From: Meghimatium bilineatum
Taxonomy: Eukaryota; Mollusca; Gastropoda; Stylommatophora; Philomycidae
Reading direction: 5' to 3'
DNA: 64,000 nucleotides
Assembly (NCBI GenBank): GCA_034231615.1
Contig: CM067299.1
Coordinates: 10,436,122-10,500,121 of the forward strand
Each line of letters opens with the position of its first letter. The stretch's first letter is position 1. The translations under genes and the position numbers were made by a program. The notes beneath the pieces are model-generated. The model was not told the origin of the DNA. It was given only the letters and a program-made list of their open reading frames with translations, and made no database searches. Shown piece by piece: positions 20,481-32,300 of this stretch.

Positions 20481-20995
20481 GGTGAATCAGAAAAATACAG
20501 AAAACGTGTTGTCTGAAGTTGCGAGACGAACAGCTGCCAGTTGAACTGACCGAGTTCAAATACCGTTTGCTTCCTTCTGTTTTGTTTTTGATAAACCCTC
20601 TGTGCTTCTAAATTGTATTACATATTTGCAGTCAAGGACCTTGTATCAGCATTATGCTTTGTAGTACACCTCCTTACACACCAAGAAATCGTAACCTCTG
20701 AATCTGTAGTCATGTTTAATCGTGGCCCTAGACAATAAAGACCTATTAGCTGAATTAATTTGGACTCCGTCTGTTACGTTTTTGAATATTATTGTACTTT
20801 TAACTAGTCGCTATTTACATACTTGGAATCGCATGCCAAAAACAGCCAAGGCCAACTAATATATTTCACGCAAATCTGAGACTAGTTCACGTAAACGATT
20901 TAGCGAACAGGTCTCCTAAAAAATCGACGGTCACAGTTTGACCAAATTAAGTCTATCATTATAACGTGACCTCTCGATTGTTAACAGACCACCCA
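20481..20995. other. Unassigned spacer
   Basis: Nothing recognisable was seen. The sequence is AT-rich with short frames only. Confidence 0.35.
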
Positions 20996-20999
20996 TTAA

Positions 21000-21139
21000 C
21001 CCTATTACGCGCCACTGCGAGAATCTAATCTGACCTTTTCTCTGTTATTCATTGGCTACATTCCGTATAATTTGTGTCGTTGACCATTGTAAAACACTGA
21101 CAAAGTTGATTAGCCACTAGTAAGTGACGCGCAATAGGG
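21000..21139. mobile_element. piggyBac-like MITE
   Basis: Ends CCCTATTACGCGCCACT and, inverted, CCCTATTGCGCGTCACT (15 of 17 identical). The left end is preceded by TTAA (20996-20999), the piggyBac target. The right flank is TCAT, a degraded TTAA at best. It is 140 bp and non-coding. The CCC-starting terminal repeat next to TTAA supports the piggyBac class; the decayed right target leaves doubt. Confidence 0.6.
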
Positions 21140-21454
21140 TCATCCCAGGACCGAGTTCAGTTTCGAAAGGTCACATTTATAATCACCAGCGAAATTAAAA
21201 TTTCTATTTCCTAGAACATTTTAAGGAACAATTCTGTCAGCCAAATAGTCAAACTTATATGATGATTATAGTCTCTGTTGAAACTAAGGCATATCAAGTA
21301 CATTGTGATTTGTGAGAAATGTTTGAATTTAGTGGCGTAATTTGGTATATTTTGTGGAATTAACATATATTTGTATGTTATACTGATACAAATTACATAT
21401 TTGGTCATGTACATTATAGTTACAAATATGTTAAGAAGTGAAAGTCAGTTGATT
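21140..21454. other. Unassigned spacer
   Basis: Nothing recognisable was seen on either strand. Confidence 0.4.
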
Positions 21455-21705
21455 GCATTTCCAAGGAAATTCTCCGTTGAGAACTCTCATCGCAAAGGGA
21501 CAAACCAAAACTGAGATATGAGGACATCTGCAAAACAAGGTTGACCGATTTCGTGATGAACCCAAATTTTTGAGAAGAACTGGCCTTAGATCGTGCAGCA
21601 TGAAATACTGTGTTACCTCGAGGAATCCAATAATCTGAAGGCGCCCTGAGGGAGCAGACAGACAAGAAGACAAGCGCAGCAGACAAAAAGTGCATGCATC
21701 ATTAA
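21455..21705 (+). mobile_element. LINE C-terminal fragment
   Basis: In one frame it reads ELSSQRDKPKLRYEDICKTR, EELALDRAA, and IQ, a stop, then SEGALREQTDKKTSAADK. This is the GELS.GKR...RYKD.CK..L and AADR..WR pattern of the LINE group found at 14440-14926. Stops interrupt it. Minus-strand frames here are shadows. Confidence 0.7.
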
Positions 21706-22067
21706 ATGCAGATTTGGTTATGTACGAGTATTTGTTCTTCTCCCCCCCCCCTGCACGGATATAAAATCTGAAGTTTTAGCCACGAGAGAAGCTACAACGT
21801 GAGACTTCATGGCCCATTTGTTATTTTTACACTGACCCCTCGGCTTCATGGCTGTTTCTAAAGACGTGGGAGATAGTCACAACCATAGAGCTCAAAATGC
21901 AATGCTACAATACAGTATTTGTGACGTAATGGCAAGGGTTGGTCGTAAACACAAAAATTTTGCTGAGGATTTCTTTACAATGCCATGAGTTATCCTAGAC
22001 GTATGTGTTACAATGCTGAACGGTTCTTAAACTGGTTATAACGTGATTTAGACAATTGTCACCATCA
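21706..22067. other. Unassigned spacer
   Basis: A C-rich run lies at about 21742-21752. Nothing else was recognised. Confidence 0.4.
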
Positions 22068-22140
22068 TGTGTCTAGAATTGAACCAGGTAATTTGCTAGA
22101 TCAAGACGAGCTCTGCACCACTAAACCATAGTCGTACATA
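22068..22140 (-). mobile_element. tRNA-like SINE head
   Basis: On the minus strand TATGGTTTAGTGGTGCAGAG resembles an A box region, and CTGGTTCAATTCTAG a B box, about 35 bp apart. The rest of a tRNA cannot be folded, so a SINE head is likelier than a gene. Confidence 0.55.
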
Positions 22141-22146
22141 TTACGT

Positions 22147-22246
22147 AGTTCGTTCATCACATTATAATGACCACATTTTGTTACATCCCCTTTATAAAAT
22201 TCACTGTGGGTTATGTCCTTGACTATGAGTTCGTAGATGGCTAATA
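22147..22246 (+). repeat. Interspersed repeat X, copy 2
   Basis: TAGTTCGTTCATCACATT, TTTGTTACATCCCCTTTATA, and ATGTCCTTGACTATGAGTTC, matching the copy at 20375. Confidence 0.65.
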
Positions 22247-23054
22247 CTTTCTATGCTGGACGTAAAGGCCCTTGGACAAGCTGGGAATGGGATGATTGGC
22301 ATAGATAGTATGTGAACTTTTACCTAGACTTTCTAGCTATTCTCCACTGTTTAGTTGCTGCTTTTCTCTTCCTTTCACATGATGTTGCGTGTAGCATCTT
22401 TCTAGTGTCTCGTATGTTAAATGCTTTCAGTGAGATCATTAATGAGTCATTTTAGCGCTTCCTTTAGCCATCTTGAAAACGTATTCCCATCTGCAGCTGA
22501 CGATAGAGAAGTATCTTTGGTAGGCGATGATATGGCATACGACGCTCTATGTACCGAGTATGTATGTTCTATTGTTACCACATGATCTGTCCAACTATTC
22601 TGTGACTGCATCATAATAGTTCATAAATAACTAAGAATACCAGTTCTTTAAAGAACAGTGGTATTCACAATCTGGCTTTCGCATCTGATGTTCATAACGT
22701 TTCTGAGACAAATCGTATGACAGTGAATAAGTTTCCTATCATCTAGTCTGTATACGAACCTTGTTTCGCCAGCATATAACAGCTGTAGATGGATTTGTAA
22801 AACCTAATATATCACATTATGCTCGCGAAGGTCCTTCGGCGCTCAAGGCATTACACTATAATCACATAAATAAATAAATACATACATACAGAACATGATG
22901 GAAATGGTAAAATGTTATAAGTAAACCAGTAGTCAACAAGTAGGCAACAATGTCCATTAATTCAGAGATGGGCAGGGCGTTCTTAGATTGGCAGGTTAAA
23001 CTTTGTTTTTTTTCTTCATATTTTATGGGGCCAAATGTCGTGGAGTATTTCATC
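22247..23054. other. Unassigned spacer
   Basis: No gene or known repeat was seen. Short frames only. Confidence 0.35.
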
Positions 23055-23250
23055 TAGCTCTGTGGTGGAAAGATACAGAGGTCGCTTATAACAGCTAATT
23101 TACCGGGTTAAAATCCCAACCCTCACAATTGTGCACCCGGACTGTTCAGAAAGCAATGACAAATCACTGACATAAATACTGCTACTAAAATCACTACAGC
23201 CAAAAAGGCTGAGTTGATGGCTATGTCATAAATAAGACAGCTACCAAATG
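23055..23250 (+). mobile_element. tRNA-derived SINE
   Basis: The head has TCTAGCTCTGTGGTGGAAAG (A-box-like) and ACCGGGTTAAAATCCCAACC (B-box-like). The body has GCACCCGGACTGTTCAGAAA, then GCAATGACAAATCACTGACA, then GATGGCTATGTCATAAATA. The body alone recurs at 42955-43075. Confidence 0.75.
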
Positions 23251-23490
23251 TATGGGGTCCAAAATGTTTCTTTAAAAATTGTCCATTCGAACTTCAAGTA
23301 ATTCCTGGGATCAAGGCATATAAGTACTTGTATATAAGCCGGGGGATGGGGGAGAAGAAAAAATATGGATCGGCCGGTTAGATATGACACATGGGTCGTA
23401 TTTTTACTAACTACTGATTCAAGTAAATACAGGATTAATATTGAAAAGAACGAAATAATGGCAAAGAAATAAATAAATATCACTATCTTC

Positions 23491-24099
23491 ATTGATAATA
23501 AACACCTTAAACAAGTAAAGGAGTTAACTTACGTAGGAAGCATTATATTGAGTGAAAGGAAAAACAGTAAAGAGATACAAAATAGATGCAACACAACATA
23601 CCAGATTCCAGGACAGTGGCACGTATTTTCAAGAACAAAACTGTGAACATAGATACTAAAGTTGTAAACATTATACAAGACTATTATTATTCCAGCACTG
23701 TGCTACCAGTGCCAAACCTGGACAATGACAAAACAAGACAAAAGAAAAATAGTGACAGCAGAAATGACATATCTACGAAGAATACTCGGAGTGTCATTAA
23801 AAGTTAGAATTAGAAACGATAACATCAGGAAGATAACTAAAACAATACCAGTATTGGAACACATCAAAAGACAACAGATCAAGTGGTTTTCGCACACTTC
23901 CAAACTACATCAGACAGCATGCCACAAATTGTCATGACACATAGACATCACTACCATAAAGCCACAGGCAGACAATATAAAAGATGGATCACAGAAATCA
24001 AAGAAGCCACAGGAACAAGATTACAAACAGCACACAGGAAGGCCATCTCCAGAGAACTCTTCTACCCCTGACGCCGAAATGCAAACAAGGGCCACAGCA
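23491..24099 (+). mobile_element. LINE RT C-terminus to 3' end
   Basis: Starts in a VKELTYVGSIILSE stretch, continues ALCYQCQTWTMTKQDKRKIV, EMTYLRRILGVSLK, IRNDNIRK, EHIKRQQIKWFSHTSK, and ends AISRELFYP and stop (another frame), followed by a GATA microsatellite. This is the same family as 57118-58028. Several frameshifts show it is dead. Confidence 0.85.
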
Positions 24100-24100
24100 T

Positions 24101-24177
<77 letters not shown>
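24100..24177. repeat. (GATA)n microsatellite at LINE 3' end
   Basis: About 19 perfect GATA units directly after the last bases of the LINE. LINE tails of the RTE type often end in short tandem repeats, so the array probably began as the tail. Confidence 0.95.
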
Positions 24178-25424
24178 AGTAAATAGATATAACAAATATA
24201 TAGACAATTGTACTTACCTTGAATGTGTTGTAGAATACAGAAACCTAGAACAATTAAATGTCTTGGGCATGTGGTATTCTGTTGTGAGTATGCCCTGGGT
24301 AATATTCCACTGTTATTTACAATTTCCATTGTAATCGATGATGGGGGCAAAACACAGTTTATAAACTCTTTGTGAATCACGTGATCAAAACTTGCACAGG
24401 TCAGATTGTAAACAATCAAAATGTCGAAATATCACTTCCGACTAGATTATCTTTTTTAAACACAGTAATCTGATTAGAGAGACTATCAAGGAAACAATTT
24501 ATAGCTAATCACTTCATCTTTCTACACAAGTACTAATCGATACAAGCACGTAAATTACGAGGAGGTTGGCGAAAGGAAAGGGTTCAAACATTTCTACAGA
24601 TAAATATCCAAAATATTATAATCAAAATGAAATATTTTACACACAAATTTGGAAAATTAACGTTTATATTTCTAGTGTCCATTGCTATTCCCCAGGTGAA
24701 TGATAAATGTTAGTATCCACACTTTCCATTAATTAAGTGGTGGCCTCAGTTGTTAAGGCAAGGTGTGCCGCCTTAGTTGCGTTGAGTCCAGGTTTGTTGA
24801 AGGTTATCTTGATGTTTTTTATACACTAGTTTCGTGGTTTAGTTTGGCTTTATATTCGGATATTCTTATGTTATATGCTATTTTTTATATTTGGTTTGGG
24901 TTCATTCTCATAAAGTGAGGGAACCATTTTACTTACAGTCATTCGATATGTTCAATACATGATATTATAACTACTTATCTACTAATTTCTTAATTTCTTA
25001 TTTTATTTGTACTGTTCAATAAAAAAAGGAGAAAAGTAAAGGCAACATTTTTGGATTTACTTTTATAAAATATATTCGCTGATTGGACATCATTCAACCT
25101 ATCGACTGTGTCCATCTGGTCATTAGTTTTTCGTGGTTACTTAAATTGTACTCACTTCATGATACGTGAGGTCATAAAAGAAGTAAACGTCAAAATAACA
25201 ATTTTTTTGGCCAAAAAAAAACAACAACAACTCGTGACAGGTTCATGAGAATACCATGAAACCTAGTGAACACAAAACTCTCTGACAATACTATTGAATG
25301 TCTATAAAAAGATTAACGGTCCTCGAATAAATTCAATAGAAAATTAAATGCGTAAGTATGATTCATCTCACTACAGAACAACGATATTCATCTTTGGAAT
25401 CTTATAGACTGGACAATCACAAAG
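24178..25424. other. Unassigned spacer
   Basis: A possible tRNA-like SINE head at 24741-24790 (GGCCTCAGTTGTTAAGGC; B box not clear). Nothing else was recognised in about 1.2 kb of AT-rich sequence. Confidence 0.35.
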
Positions 25425-25985
25425 TGTAGTTGTCAGACAATTTAATGTGGTTAGAAGAACCATTAGTTGCCTTTAGAGGCGATTTCAACAAACTAGCTCA
25501 GTGGCAGACAAACCGCGCATTAGAAGACCCACAGTCACAATTCCTGCAGAAGACAGCTTCATACTATTGCATCATCCCAGGAATATCTTTGCACCAGGCT
25601 ACACGAGGGTCGATTTTTTAAGTAGGATAACGCTCAACCTGATGTGGCACAATACACCCCCCCCCCCCCATTTTCTCGCTGATAACAACATCTAGATCAT
25701 TCTTTAGCCAATTAAACATGAATCCCATAAAACACTTGCGATGAACGCGACAGACGACTCCGCCAGCGCGACGTGGCTCCAGCTAATCTCCGACAGTTGG
25801 TTCTTGCACTGAAGGAAGAGTGGGCAGCCATCCCGCAACATCAGATTCAACGTCTAATCGAATCCATGACAAGGAGATGTCGTTCTCTGAAGGAGGCCAG
25901 AGGATGCCAAACACATAACTGGAACGGAAACCCTAGTCGCATAGAATAAAAGTTCAAACCAAATTTAACGAACATCATTTCATTG
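25425..25985 (+). pseudogene. Tc1-like transposase, internally deleted
   Basis: Second copy of the transposon at 9168-10135. The N-terminal part (FNKLAQWQTNRALEDPQSQF) joins directly to the FQQDNARPH region, here F K stop D N A Q P D, so some 400 bp including the first catalytic Asp are gone. The Glu codon of NPIEHL is AAA (Lys), and a C run interrupts the frame. It cannot encode an active enzyme. A tail AAAAGTTCAAACCAAATTTA is shared with the first copy. Confidence 0.8.
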
Positions 25986-26634
25986 TTAAAGTCTGAAAGG
26001 TTCTTAATAGTAAGGTTTAAACATTAATTCCGTAAAATTTGAATCTTGGTACACGTTTGAAATTTTGACACTGGTGTCCATTAGCACTGCAATAATGTTG
26101 CGTTTCTTTCTTTCTTTTTGAATAGTATAGCTTAGTTTAGTAACCATGGCTGCTTTTCTTAGACACTTCATTTCACATGTAACTATTTTGTTTACCGCTT
26201 ATATTTATTTAAGGTGACGCCCCTGCCCCCTAATTAAGACATATCTGTGGCCATGATATAATTATGGTTGTATACGCGCTTAAACATCTGGTAATAGAAG
26301 CATAAATCTGGCGAGAAAATACACAATACCGTCTGATAGTAAAAATACGCACAAACATCACACATCCCGAGATAGTAAACATAGACATACATGGGAGAAT
26401 GTACTGTGTAGTGTATGAAGGATGAATAAGTGAATAAGTAAACGTTAGCGGCGGAATATTTTCTCTAGCGTAAGCGTGAACGTCCTAGACCGTTTAAACG
26501 TCCCTCGATTGCTTCTGAACCCCCCCCCCCCCCCCAGAAGTCTTCAGCACTCATTGGGGGGAGTACGGCCAACTTTGGGAACCTATGCTCTAACGTGATG
26601 TGATCATAGTGACATCATTTACTCGTCATGTTCT
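25986..26634. other. Unassigned spacer with poly-C
   Basis: A 15-base C run at about 26521-26535. No gene or repeat family was recognised. Confidence 0.4.
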
Positions 26635-26690
26635 ATGTTGTTTTCTTGATAAGTTTTTTTAATCGAAACGTCGTTTTTGTGTGTTTTTTT
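26635..26690 (+). mobile_element. Penelope-like 3' motif
   Basis: TTCTTGATAAGTTTTTTTAA, TCGAAACGTCG, and TTTTTGTGTG match the closing motif of the Penelope-like 3' region at 11325-11370. No coding part remains nearby. Confidence 0.5.
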
Positions 26691-26979
26691 CTTCGTGCTT
26701 CTAGTGATATGCAAAATATCATTACCGTATACTGTATATTCAATTTTTACCTGTCAGATCTTTTTTCTGCAGCCCTACCTTAATATCGATTGAACATCAA
26801 AAGGCAAGATTTGTCATCATTGTTCGCCAGTTTAATTTTGTACAAAATGTCATTGCTTTTGTACAGCTATAATAAGCCAAATTTATATATAAAAATCTAT
26901 ATCAGAAAATCTGCTTGTCTGCTTGTTGTTCTTTCATTGTTCCTAATTTTGGAGTTAGAGAATATCGATCGGACGCATC

Positions 26980-27525
26980 TTCCAGCTGCATACATCTCCC
27001 AGCTGCGTACGTATCTCCCAGCAGCCTACGTGTCTCCAAGCTGCATACGTGTCTCCCAGCTGCATACATCTCCCAGCTGCGTACGTATCTCCCAGCTGCA
27101 TACATCTCTCAACTGCATACGTATCTCCCAGGTGCATACATCTCCCAGCAGCCTACGTGTCTCCCAGCTGCATACTTGTCTCCCAGCTGCATACATCTCT
27201 CAGCTGCATATATATCCCAGCTGCATACGTGTCTCCCAGTTGCATACATCTCCCAGCTGCGTACGTATCTCCCAGCTGCATACATCTCTCAACTGCATAC
27301 GTATCTCCCAGGTGCATACATCTCCCAGCAGCCTACGTGTCTCCCAGCTGCATACGTGTCTCCCAGCTGCATACATCTCTCAGCTGCATATATCTCCCAG
27401 CTTCATACGTATCTATAAGCTGCATAAGTGTCTCCCAGCACCATACATCTTCCATATGCATATATCTTCCATCGCATACGTCTTCCAGCTGTATACGTCT
27501 CTCTAAGCTTCATACGTGTTATTTC
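26980..27525. repeat. 17-19-bp PvuII-type minisatellite
   Basis: About 29 units of CTCCCAGCTGCATACGTGT and the shorter CTCCCAGCTGCATACAT. A block of about 170 bp (27049-27210) recurs almost unchanged at 27236-27380, so there is a second-order repeat. The 167-238-residue open frames across it are artefacts. Confidence 0.9.
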
Positions 27526-27559
27526 TGTACTATTCAGTTATATAACACTTATGTGTATA

Positions 27560-28145
27560 CCACTTATGTTATATGCAGATAGGGAAGGGTCAGAACAAAT
27601 ACTATGGATAACCGCAGAATGAGCTAGACCGTATCACCTCCTGGTGTGATGATGCATAGCAACTGAACAACCAAAAGATATCTGTGGTGACATGGTTCTC
27701 TCTTAACAATCACACCGTTAAGTCTGCGACACCAACGAGGGAAATGAAACGGAGCAATGTAATCAGGACCTCAACCTTTCAATATCTGGGCATGCGATTT
27801 GATCGTAGTCTGTGCTTTTGGGAACAATTTGATCATGTTATCGTAAAGGCCAACAAAAGTCTTTCAGCTCTGAGAGTGATGGCAGCTGCTGATACTAAAC
27901 ATGCACAGCTCGTAATCTTAAATGAGGCTCTTGTCCTCCCTGTCATTGAATATACAGACGCCACTATCACCACCAGTCACACATAGATTGAGATACTAGA
28001 GATAATTAAAAATAAAGCCATGTGGATCATCCTTGTTGCACCAGGGACACACCCTGAATGTCTATGAGCTTTCTCCTTGATTTACCGAGCATATCTCAAA
28101 GATCTGATATGTGGCATGCCAGTGCATACCTCAGAGTGAGTTCTG
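27560..28145 (+). mobile_element. RNase H-type LINE, RT C-terminal fragment
   Basis: Reads YADREGSEQ, ITSWCDDA-like remnants, TSTFQYLGMRFDRSLCF, FDHVIVKANKSLSALRVMAA, and EILEIIKNKAMWIILV. It then breaks near a P.TH..C stretch that aligns with LGCTRDTPISDMRFLL at the start of the frame at 54154. It probably belongs to that family and supplies part of the missing RT. Confidence 0.75.
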
Positions 28146-28369
28146 ACATAGAACACACATCACACAGTGAACCCCCTCATCAGAAGGGATGCAGGATCGA
28201 GAGAAGCAAATCGTGTCGAGGATACCGTTAAACAGATTTGCGCCCCAGAAGGCATAACTCCTGAATTTCTTCCTCGTGGCCCCTTTTTGTGACAATTTTT
28301 TTTCCTTGATCTCCTCGGATGTATAAGAAGATATTGTTGACTATCTTGTATTTTTTAACATATATTAAT

Positions 28370-28652
28370 CTCTTCTTCTTCTGCGTTCGTTCTCAAACTC
28401 CTGCAGATTAGCAGGATGTAGTCCGGAGAACGGAATGCGCTGTATCATGGTTTACAGCATTGCTGCGATATCTGCGCCTTTCGGCCTGACACATCCGACT
28501 TCAGCATGGCTTTGGGTCACTGACCCTATATGGGATGGGACAGCCAACTCCATCCCATAACCTCCTTAGTCGCCTTTTACGACATTCGTGGAAGGTAAAC
28601 AGTGTTGCTATTCTTTGCTCCCCTTTCGGGCCCCGGCAACACACAGGCGTAC
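28370..28652 (-). mobile_element. SINE-B, full length with 13-bp TSD
   Basis: This 283-bp reverse copy is flanked by identical AACATATATTAAT at 28357-28369 and 28653-28665. In sense order: head TGTGTTGCCGGGGCCCGAAA, GGGGAGCAAAGAATAGCAAC, central box GTCGTAAAAGGCGACTAAGG, GGGATGGAGTTGGCTGTCCC, AAAGCCATGCTGAAGTCGGA, GCCGAAAGGCGCAGATATCG, CTCCGGACTACATCCTGCTA, and a GAACGCAGAAGAAGAAGA tail. It is the best reference copy in the window. I see no clear tRNA A or B box in the head, so the promoter source is open. Confidence 0.93.
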
Positions 28653-29049
28653 AACATATATTAATATTAAAGCTCCTTCAAATAATGTTCCTCCCATCCC
28701 CCCTTTCTAGACGTGACTTCCTTCACACAATTTCATATTACTTTATTCCTAGTCTTCCACCCTGTAAATATCTATTGCTTCCTGAGAGGTATATACTCTA
28801 CGTTGAGAACCACTGCTCAAGTCTATAAACCACGTGTTCTTTGAAGTAATGACCGAGTCAAAATATGAATGTTGATACAAATAATTCTGGTCAACATGAC
28901 GTAGATAAGGTGCAGCTTTAAGTACATCATTTCTGAACGAGTGTCGCAAAAATAATAGCATACCAATGTATCAGAAGTTGAGTGTTTCAGCCCCACCAAC
29001 TCTCTGACATGCATGAAGACACCCATCCAGTATCATCTATTCTCGTCAT
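28653..29049. other. Unassigned spacer
   Basis: Nothing recognisable was seen apart from the right target-site copy of the SINE. Confidence 0.4.
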
Positions 29050-29252
29050 GTTCTGAGCTCATTCTCAAACTCCCTCAGATTAGCAGAATGCACCCAAGAG
29101 AATGGAATTAGTTGTGCTATGACTGAAATCTTTTCTGAATATCTGCCCCTTTCGGGTTCACACATCCGACTTCAGCATGACTTATGGGTCACTTTGATCA
29201 TCTATGAGATGGGATAGACATCTCCATCCCTTAATCTTTTTAGTCGCCTCTT
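29050..29252 (-). mobile_element. SINE-B copy, head truncated
   Basis: Reverse copy with TCATTCTCAAACTCCCTCAG, GATTAGCAGAATGCACCCAA, TGCCCCTTTCGG, TGAGATGGGATAGACATCTC and TTTAGTCGCCTCTTC. It ends in the central box, and a LINE end follows at once. Confidence 0.85.
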
Positions 29253-29254
29253 CA

Positions 29255-29394
29255 TAGTCATCATCAAATGCCGCCTCCGCAACGAAGTTTGGCATCAACA
29301 GACCTCAGACATCCTCCGAGATTTGCGTTGGTGGTGTGGTGCACTCTGCTAGACTGTAATCTGCCCATCCCGTGATATTTGTCTCTCATTTATC
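29255..29394 (-). mobile_element. LINE 3' end at the edge of the giant array
   Basis: ATCATCAAATGCCGCCTCCG, CAACGAAG, then GGTGCACTCTGCTAGACTGT, then CTGCCCATCCCGTGATATTTG match the minus-strand LINE at 62175-62600 in order. In that copy the next bases are CCATTTGTATCTCTGCCTAC then CTCTTGCTC. Here they become CATTTATCTCTCTGCCTGCC then TGTTGATA, the first unit of the array. The LINE thus runs into the array without a junction. Confidence 0.8.
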
Positions 29395-32300
29395 TCTCTG
29401 CCTGCCTGTTGATATCTCTCTGCCTGCCTGTTGATATCTCTCTATATGTTGATATCTCTCTATATGTTGATATCTCTCTATATGTTGATATCTCTCTATT
29501 TGTTGATATCTCTCTGCCTGCCTGTTGATATCTCTCTATTTGTTGATATCTCTCTATATGTTGATATCTCTCTATATGTTGATATCTCTCTATATGTTGA
29601 TATCTCTCTATTTGTTGATATCTCTCTATATGTTGATATCTCTCTATTTGTTGATATCTCTCTATTTGTTGATATCTCTGCCTGCCTGTTGATATCTCTC
29701 TGCCTGCCTGTTGATATCTCTCTATATGTTGATATCTCTCTATATGTTGATATCTCTATATGTTGATATCTCTCTATTTGTTGATATCTCTCTGCCTGCC
29801 TGTTGATATCTCTCTATTTGTTGATATCTCTCTATATGTTGATATCTCTCTATATGTTGATATCTCTCTATTTGTTGATATCTCTCTATATGTTGATATC
29901 TCTCTATATGTTGATATCTCTCTATTTGTTGATATCTCTGCCTGCCTGTTGATATCTCTCTGCCTGCCTGTTGATATCTCTCTATATGTTGATATCTCTC
30001 TATATGTTGATATCTCTCTATTTGTTGATATCTCTCTGCCTGCCTGTTGATATCTCTCTATATGTTGATATCTCTGCCTGCCTGTTGATATCTCTCTATT
30101 TGTTGATATCTCTGCCTGCCTGTTGATATCTCTCTATATGTTGATATCTCTCTGCCTGTTGATATCTCTCTATTTGTTGATATCTCTCTGCCTGTTGATA
30201 TCTCTCTATTTGTTGATATCTCTCTATTTGTTGATATCTCTCTGCCTGTTGATATCTCTCTATTTGTTGATATCTCTGCCTGCCTGTTGATATCTCTCTA
30301 TATGTTGATATCTCTCTGCCTGTTGATATCTCTCTATATGTTGATATCTCTCTGCCTGTTGATATCTCTCTATTTGTTGATATCTCTCTGCCTGTTGATA
30401 TCTCTCTATTTGTTGATATCTCTCTGCCTGTTGATATCTCTCTATTTGTTGATATCTCTCTGCCTGTTGATATCTCTGCCTGCCTGTTGATATCTCTCTA
30501 TATGTTGATATCTCTCTGCCTGTTGATATCTCTCTATTTGTTGATATCTCTCTGCCTGTTGATATCTCTCTATTTGTTGATATCTCTCTGCCTGTTGATA
30601 TCTCTCTATTTGTTGATATCTCTCTATTTGTTGATATCTCTGCCTGCCTGTTGATATCTCTCTATATGTTGATATCTCTCTGCCTGTTGATATCTCTCTA
30701 TTTGTTGATATCTCTCTGCCTGTTGATATCTCTCTATTTGTTGATATCTCTGCCTGCCTGTTGATATCTCTCTATTTGTTGATATCTCTGCCTGCCTGTT
30801 GATATCTCTCTATTTGTTGATATCTCTCTATTTGTTGATATCTCTCTATTTGTTGATATCTCTCTATTTGTTGATATCTCTCTATTTGTTGATATCTCTC
30901 TATTTGTTGATATCTCTGCCTGCCTGTTGATATCTCTCTATTTGTTGATATCTCTCTGCCTGCCTGTTGATATCTCTCTGCCTGCCTGTTGATATCTCTC
31001 TATTTGTTGATATCTCTGCCTGCCTGTTGATATCTCTCTATTTGTTGATATCTCTGCCTGCCTGTTGATATCTCTCTATTTGTTGATATCTCTCTATTTG
31101 TTGATATCTCTCTATTTGTTGATATCTCTCTATTTGTTGATATCTCTCTATTTGTTGATATCTCTCTATTTGTTGATATCTCTGCCTGCCTGTTGATATC
31201 TCTCTATTTGTTGATATCTCTCTGCCTGCCTGTTGATATCTCTCTGCCTGCCTGTTGATATCTCTCTATTTGTTGATATCTCTGCCTGCCTGTTGATATC
31301 TCTCTATTTGTTGATATCTCTGCCTGCCTGTTGATATCTCTCTATTTGTTGATATCTCTCTGCCTGTTGATATCTCTCTATTTGTTGATATCTCTCTGCC
31401 TGTTGATATCTCTCTATTTGTTGATATCTCTCTATTTGTTGATATCTCTCTATTTGTTGATATCTCTCTATTTGTTGATATCTCTCTATTTGTTGATATC
31501 TCTGCCTGCCTGTTGATATCTCTCTATTTGTTGATATCTCTGCCTGCCTGTTGATATCTCTCTATATGTTGATATCTCTCTGCCTGTTGATATCTCTCTA
31601 TTTGTTGATATCTCTCTGCCTGTTGATATCTCTCTATTTGTTGATATCTCTCTATTTGTTGATATCTCTGCCTGTTGATATCTCTGCCTGCCTGTTGATA
31701 TCTCTCTATTTGTTGATATCTCTCTATTTGTTGATATCTCTCTATTTGTTGATATCTCTGCCTGTTGATATCTCTCTATTTGTTGATATCTCTCTATTTG
31801 TTGATATCTCTGCCTGTTGATATCTCTGCCTGCCTGTTGATATCTCTCTATTTGTTGATATCTCTGCCTGCCTGTTGATATCTCTCTATTTGTTGATATC
31901 TCTGCCTGCCTGTTGATATCTCTCTATATGTTGATATCTCTCTGCCTGTTGATATCTCTCTATTTGTTGATATCTCTCTGCCTGTTGATATCTCTCTATT
32001 TGTTGATATCTCTCTATTTGTTGATATCTCTGCCTGCCTGTTGATATCTCTCTATTTGTTGATATCTCTGCCTGCCTGTTGATATCTCTCTATTTGTTGA
32101 TATCTCTCTATTTGTTGATATCTCTCTATTTGTTGATATCTCTCTATTTGTTGATATCTCTCTATTTGTTGATATCTCTCTATTTGTTGATATCTCTGCC
32201 TGCCTGTTGATATCTCTCTATTTGTTGATATCTCTCTGCCTGCCTGTTGATATCTCTCTGCCTGCCTGTTGATATCTCTCTATTTGTTGATATCTCTGCC

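Noticed and set aside
26790-27582. Cys- and Ser-rich frames that look like a small secreted repeat protein
   Set aside because: All frames on both strands are open because of the 17-19-bp unit. The Cys spacing follows the DNA period.
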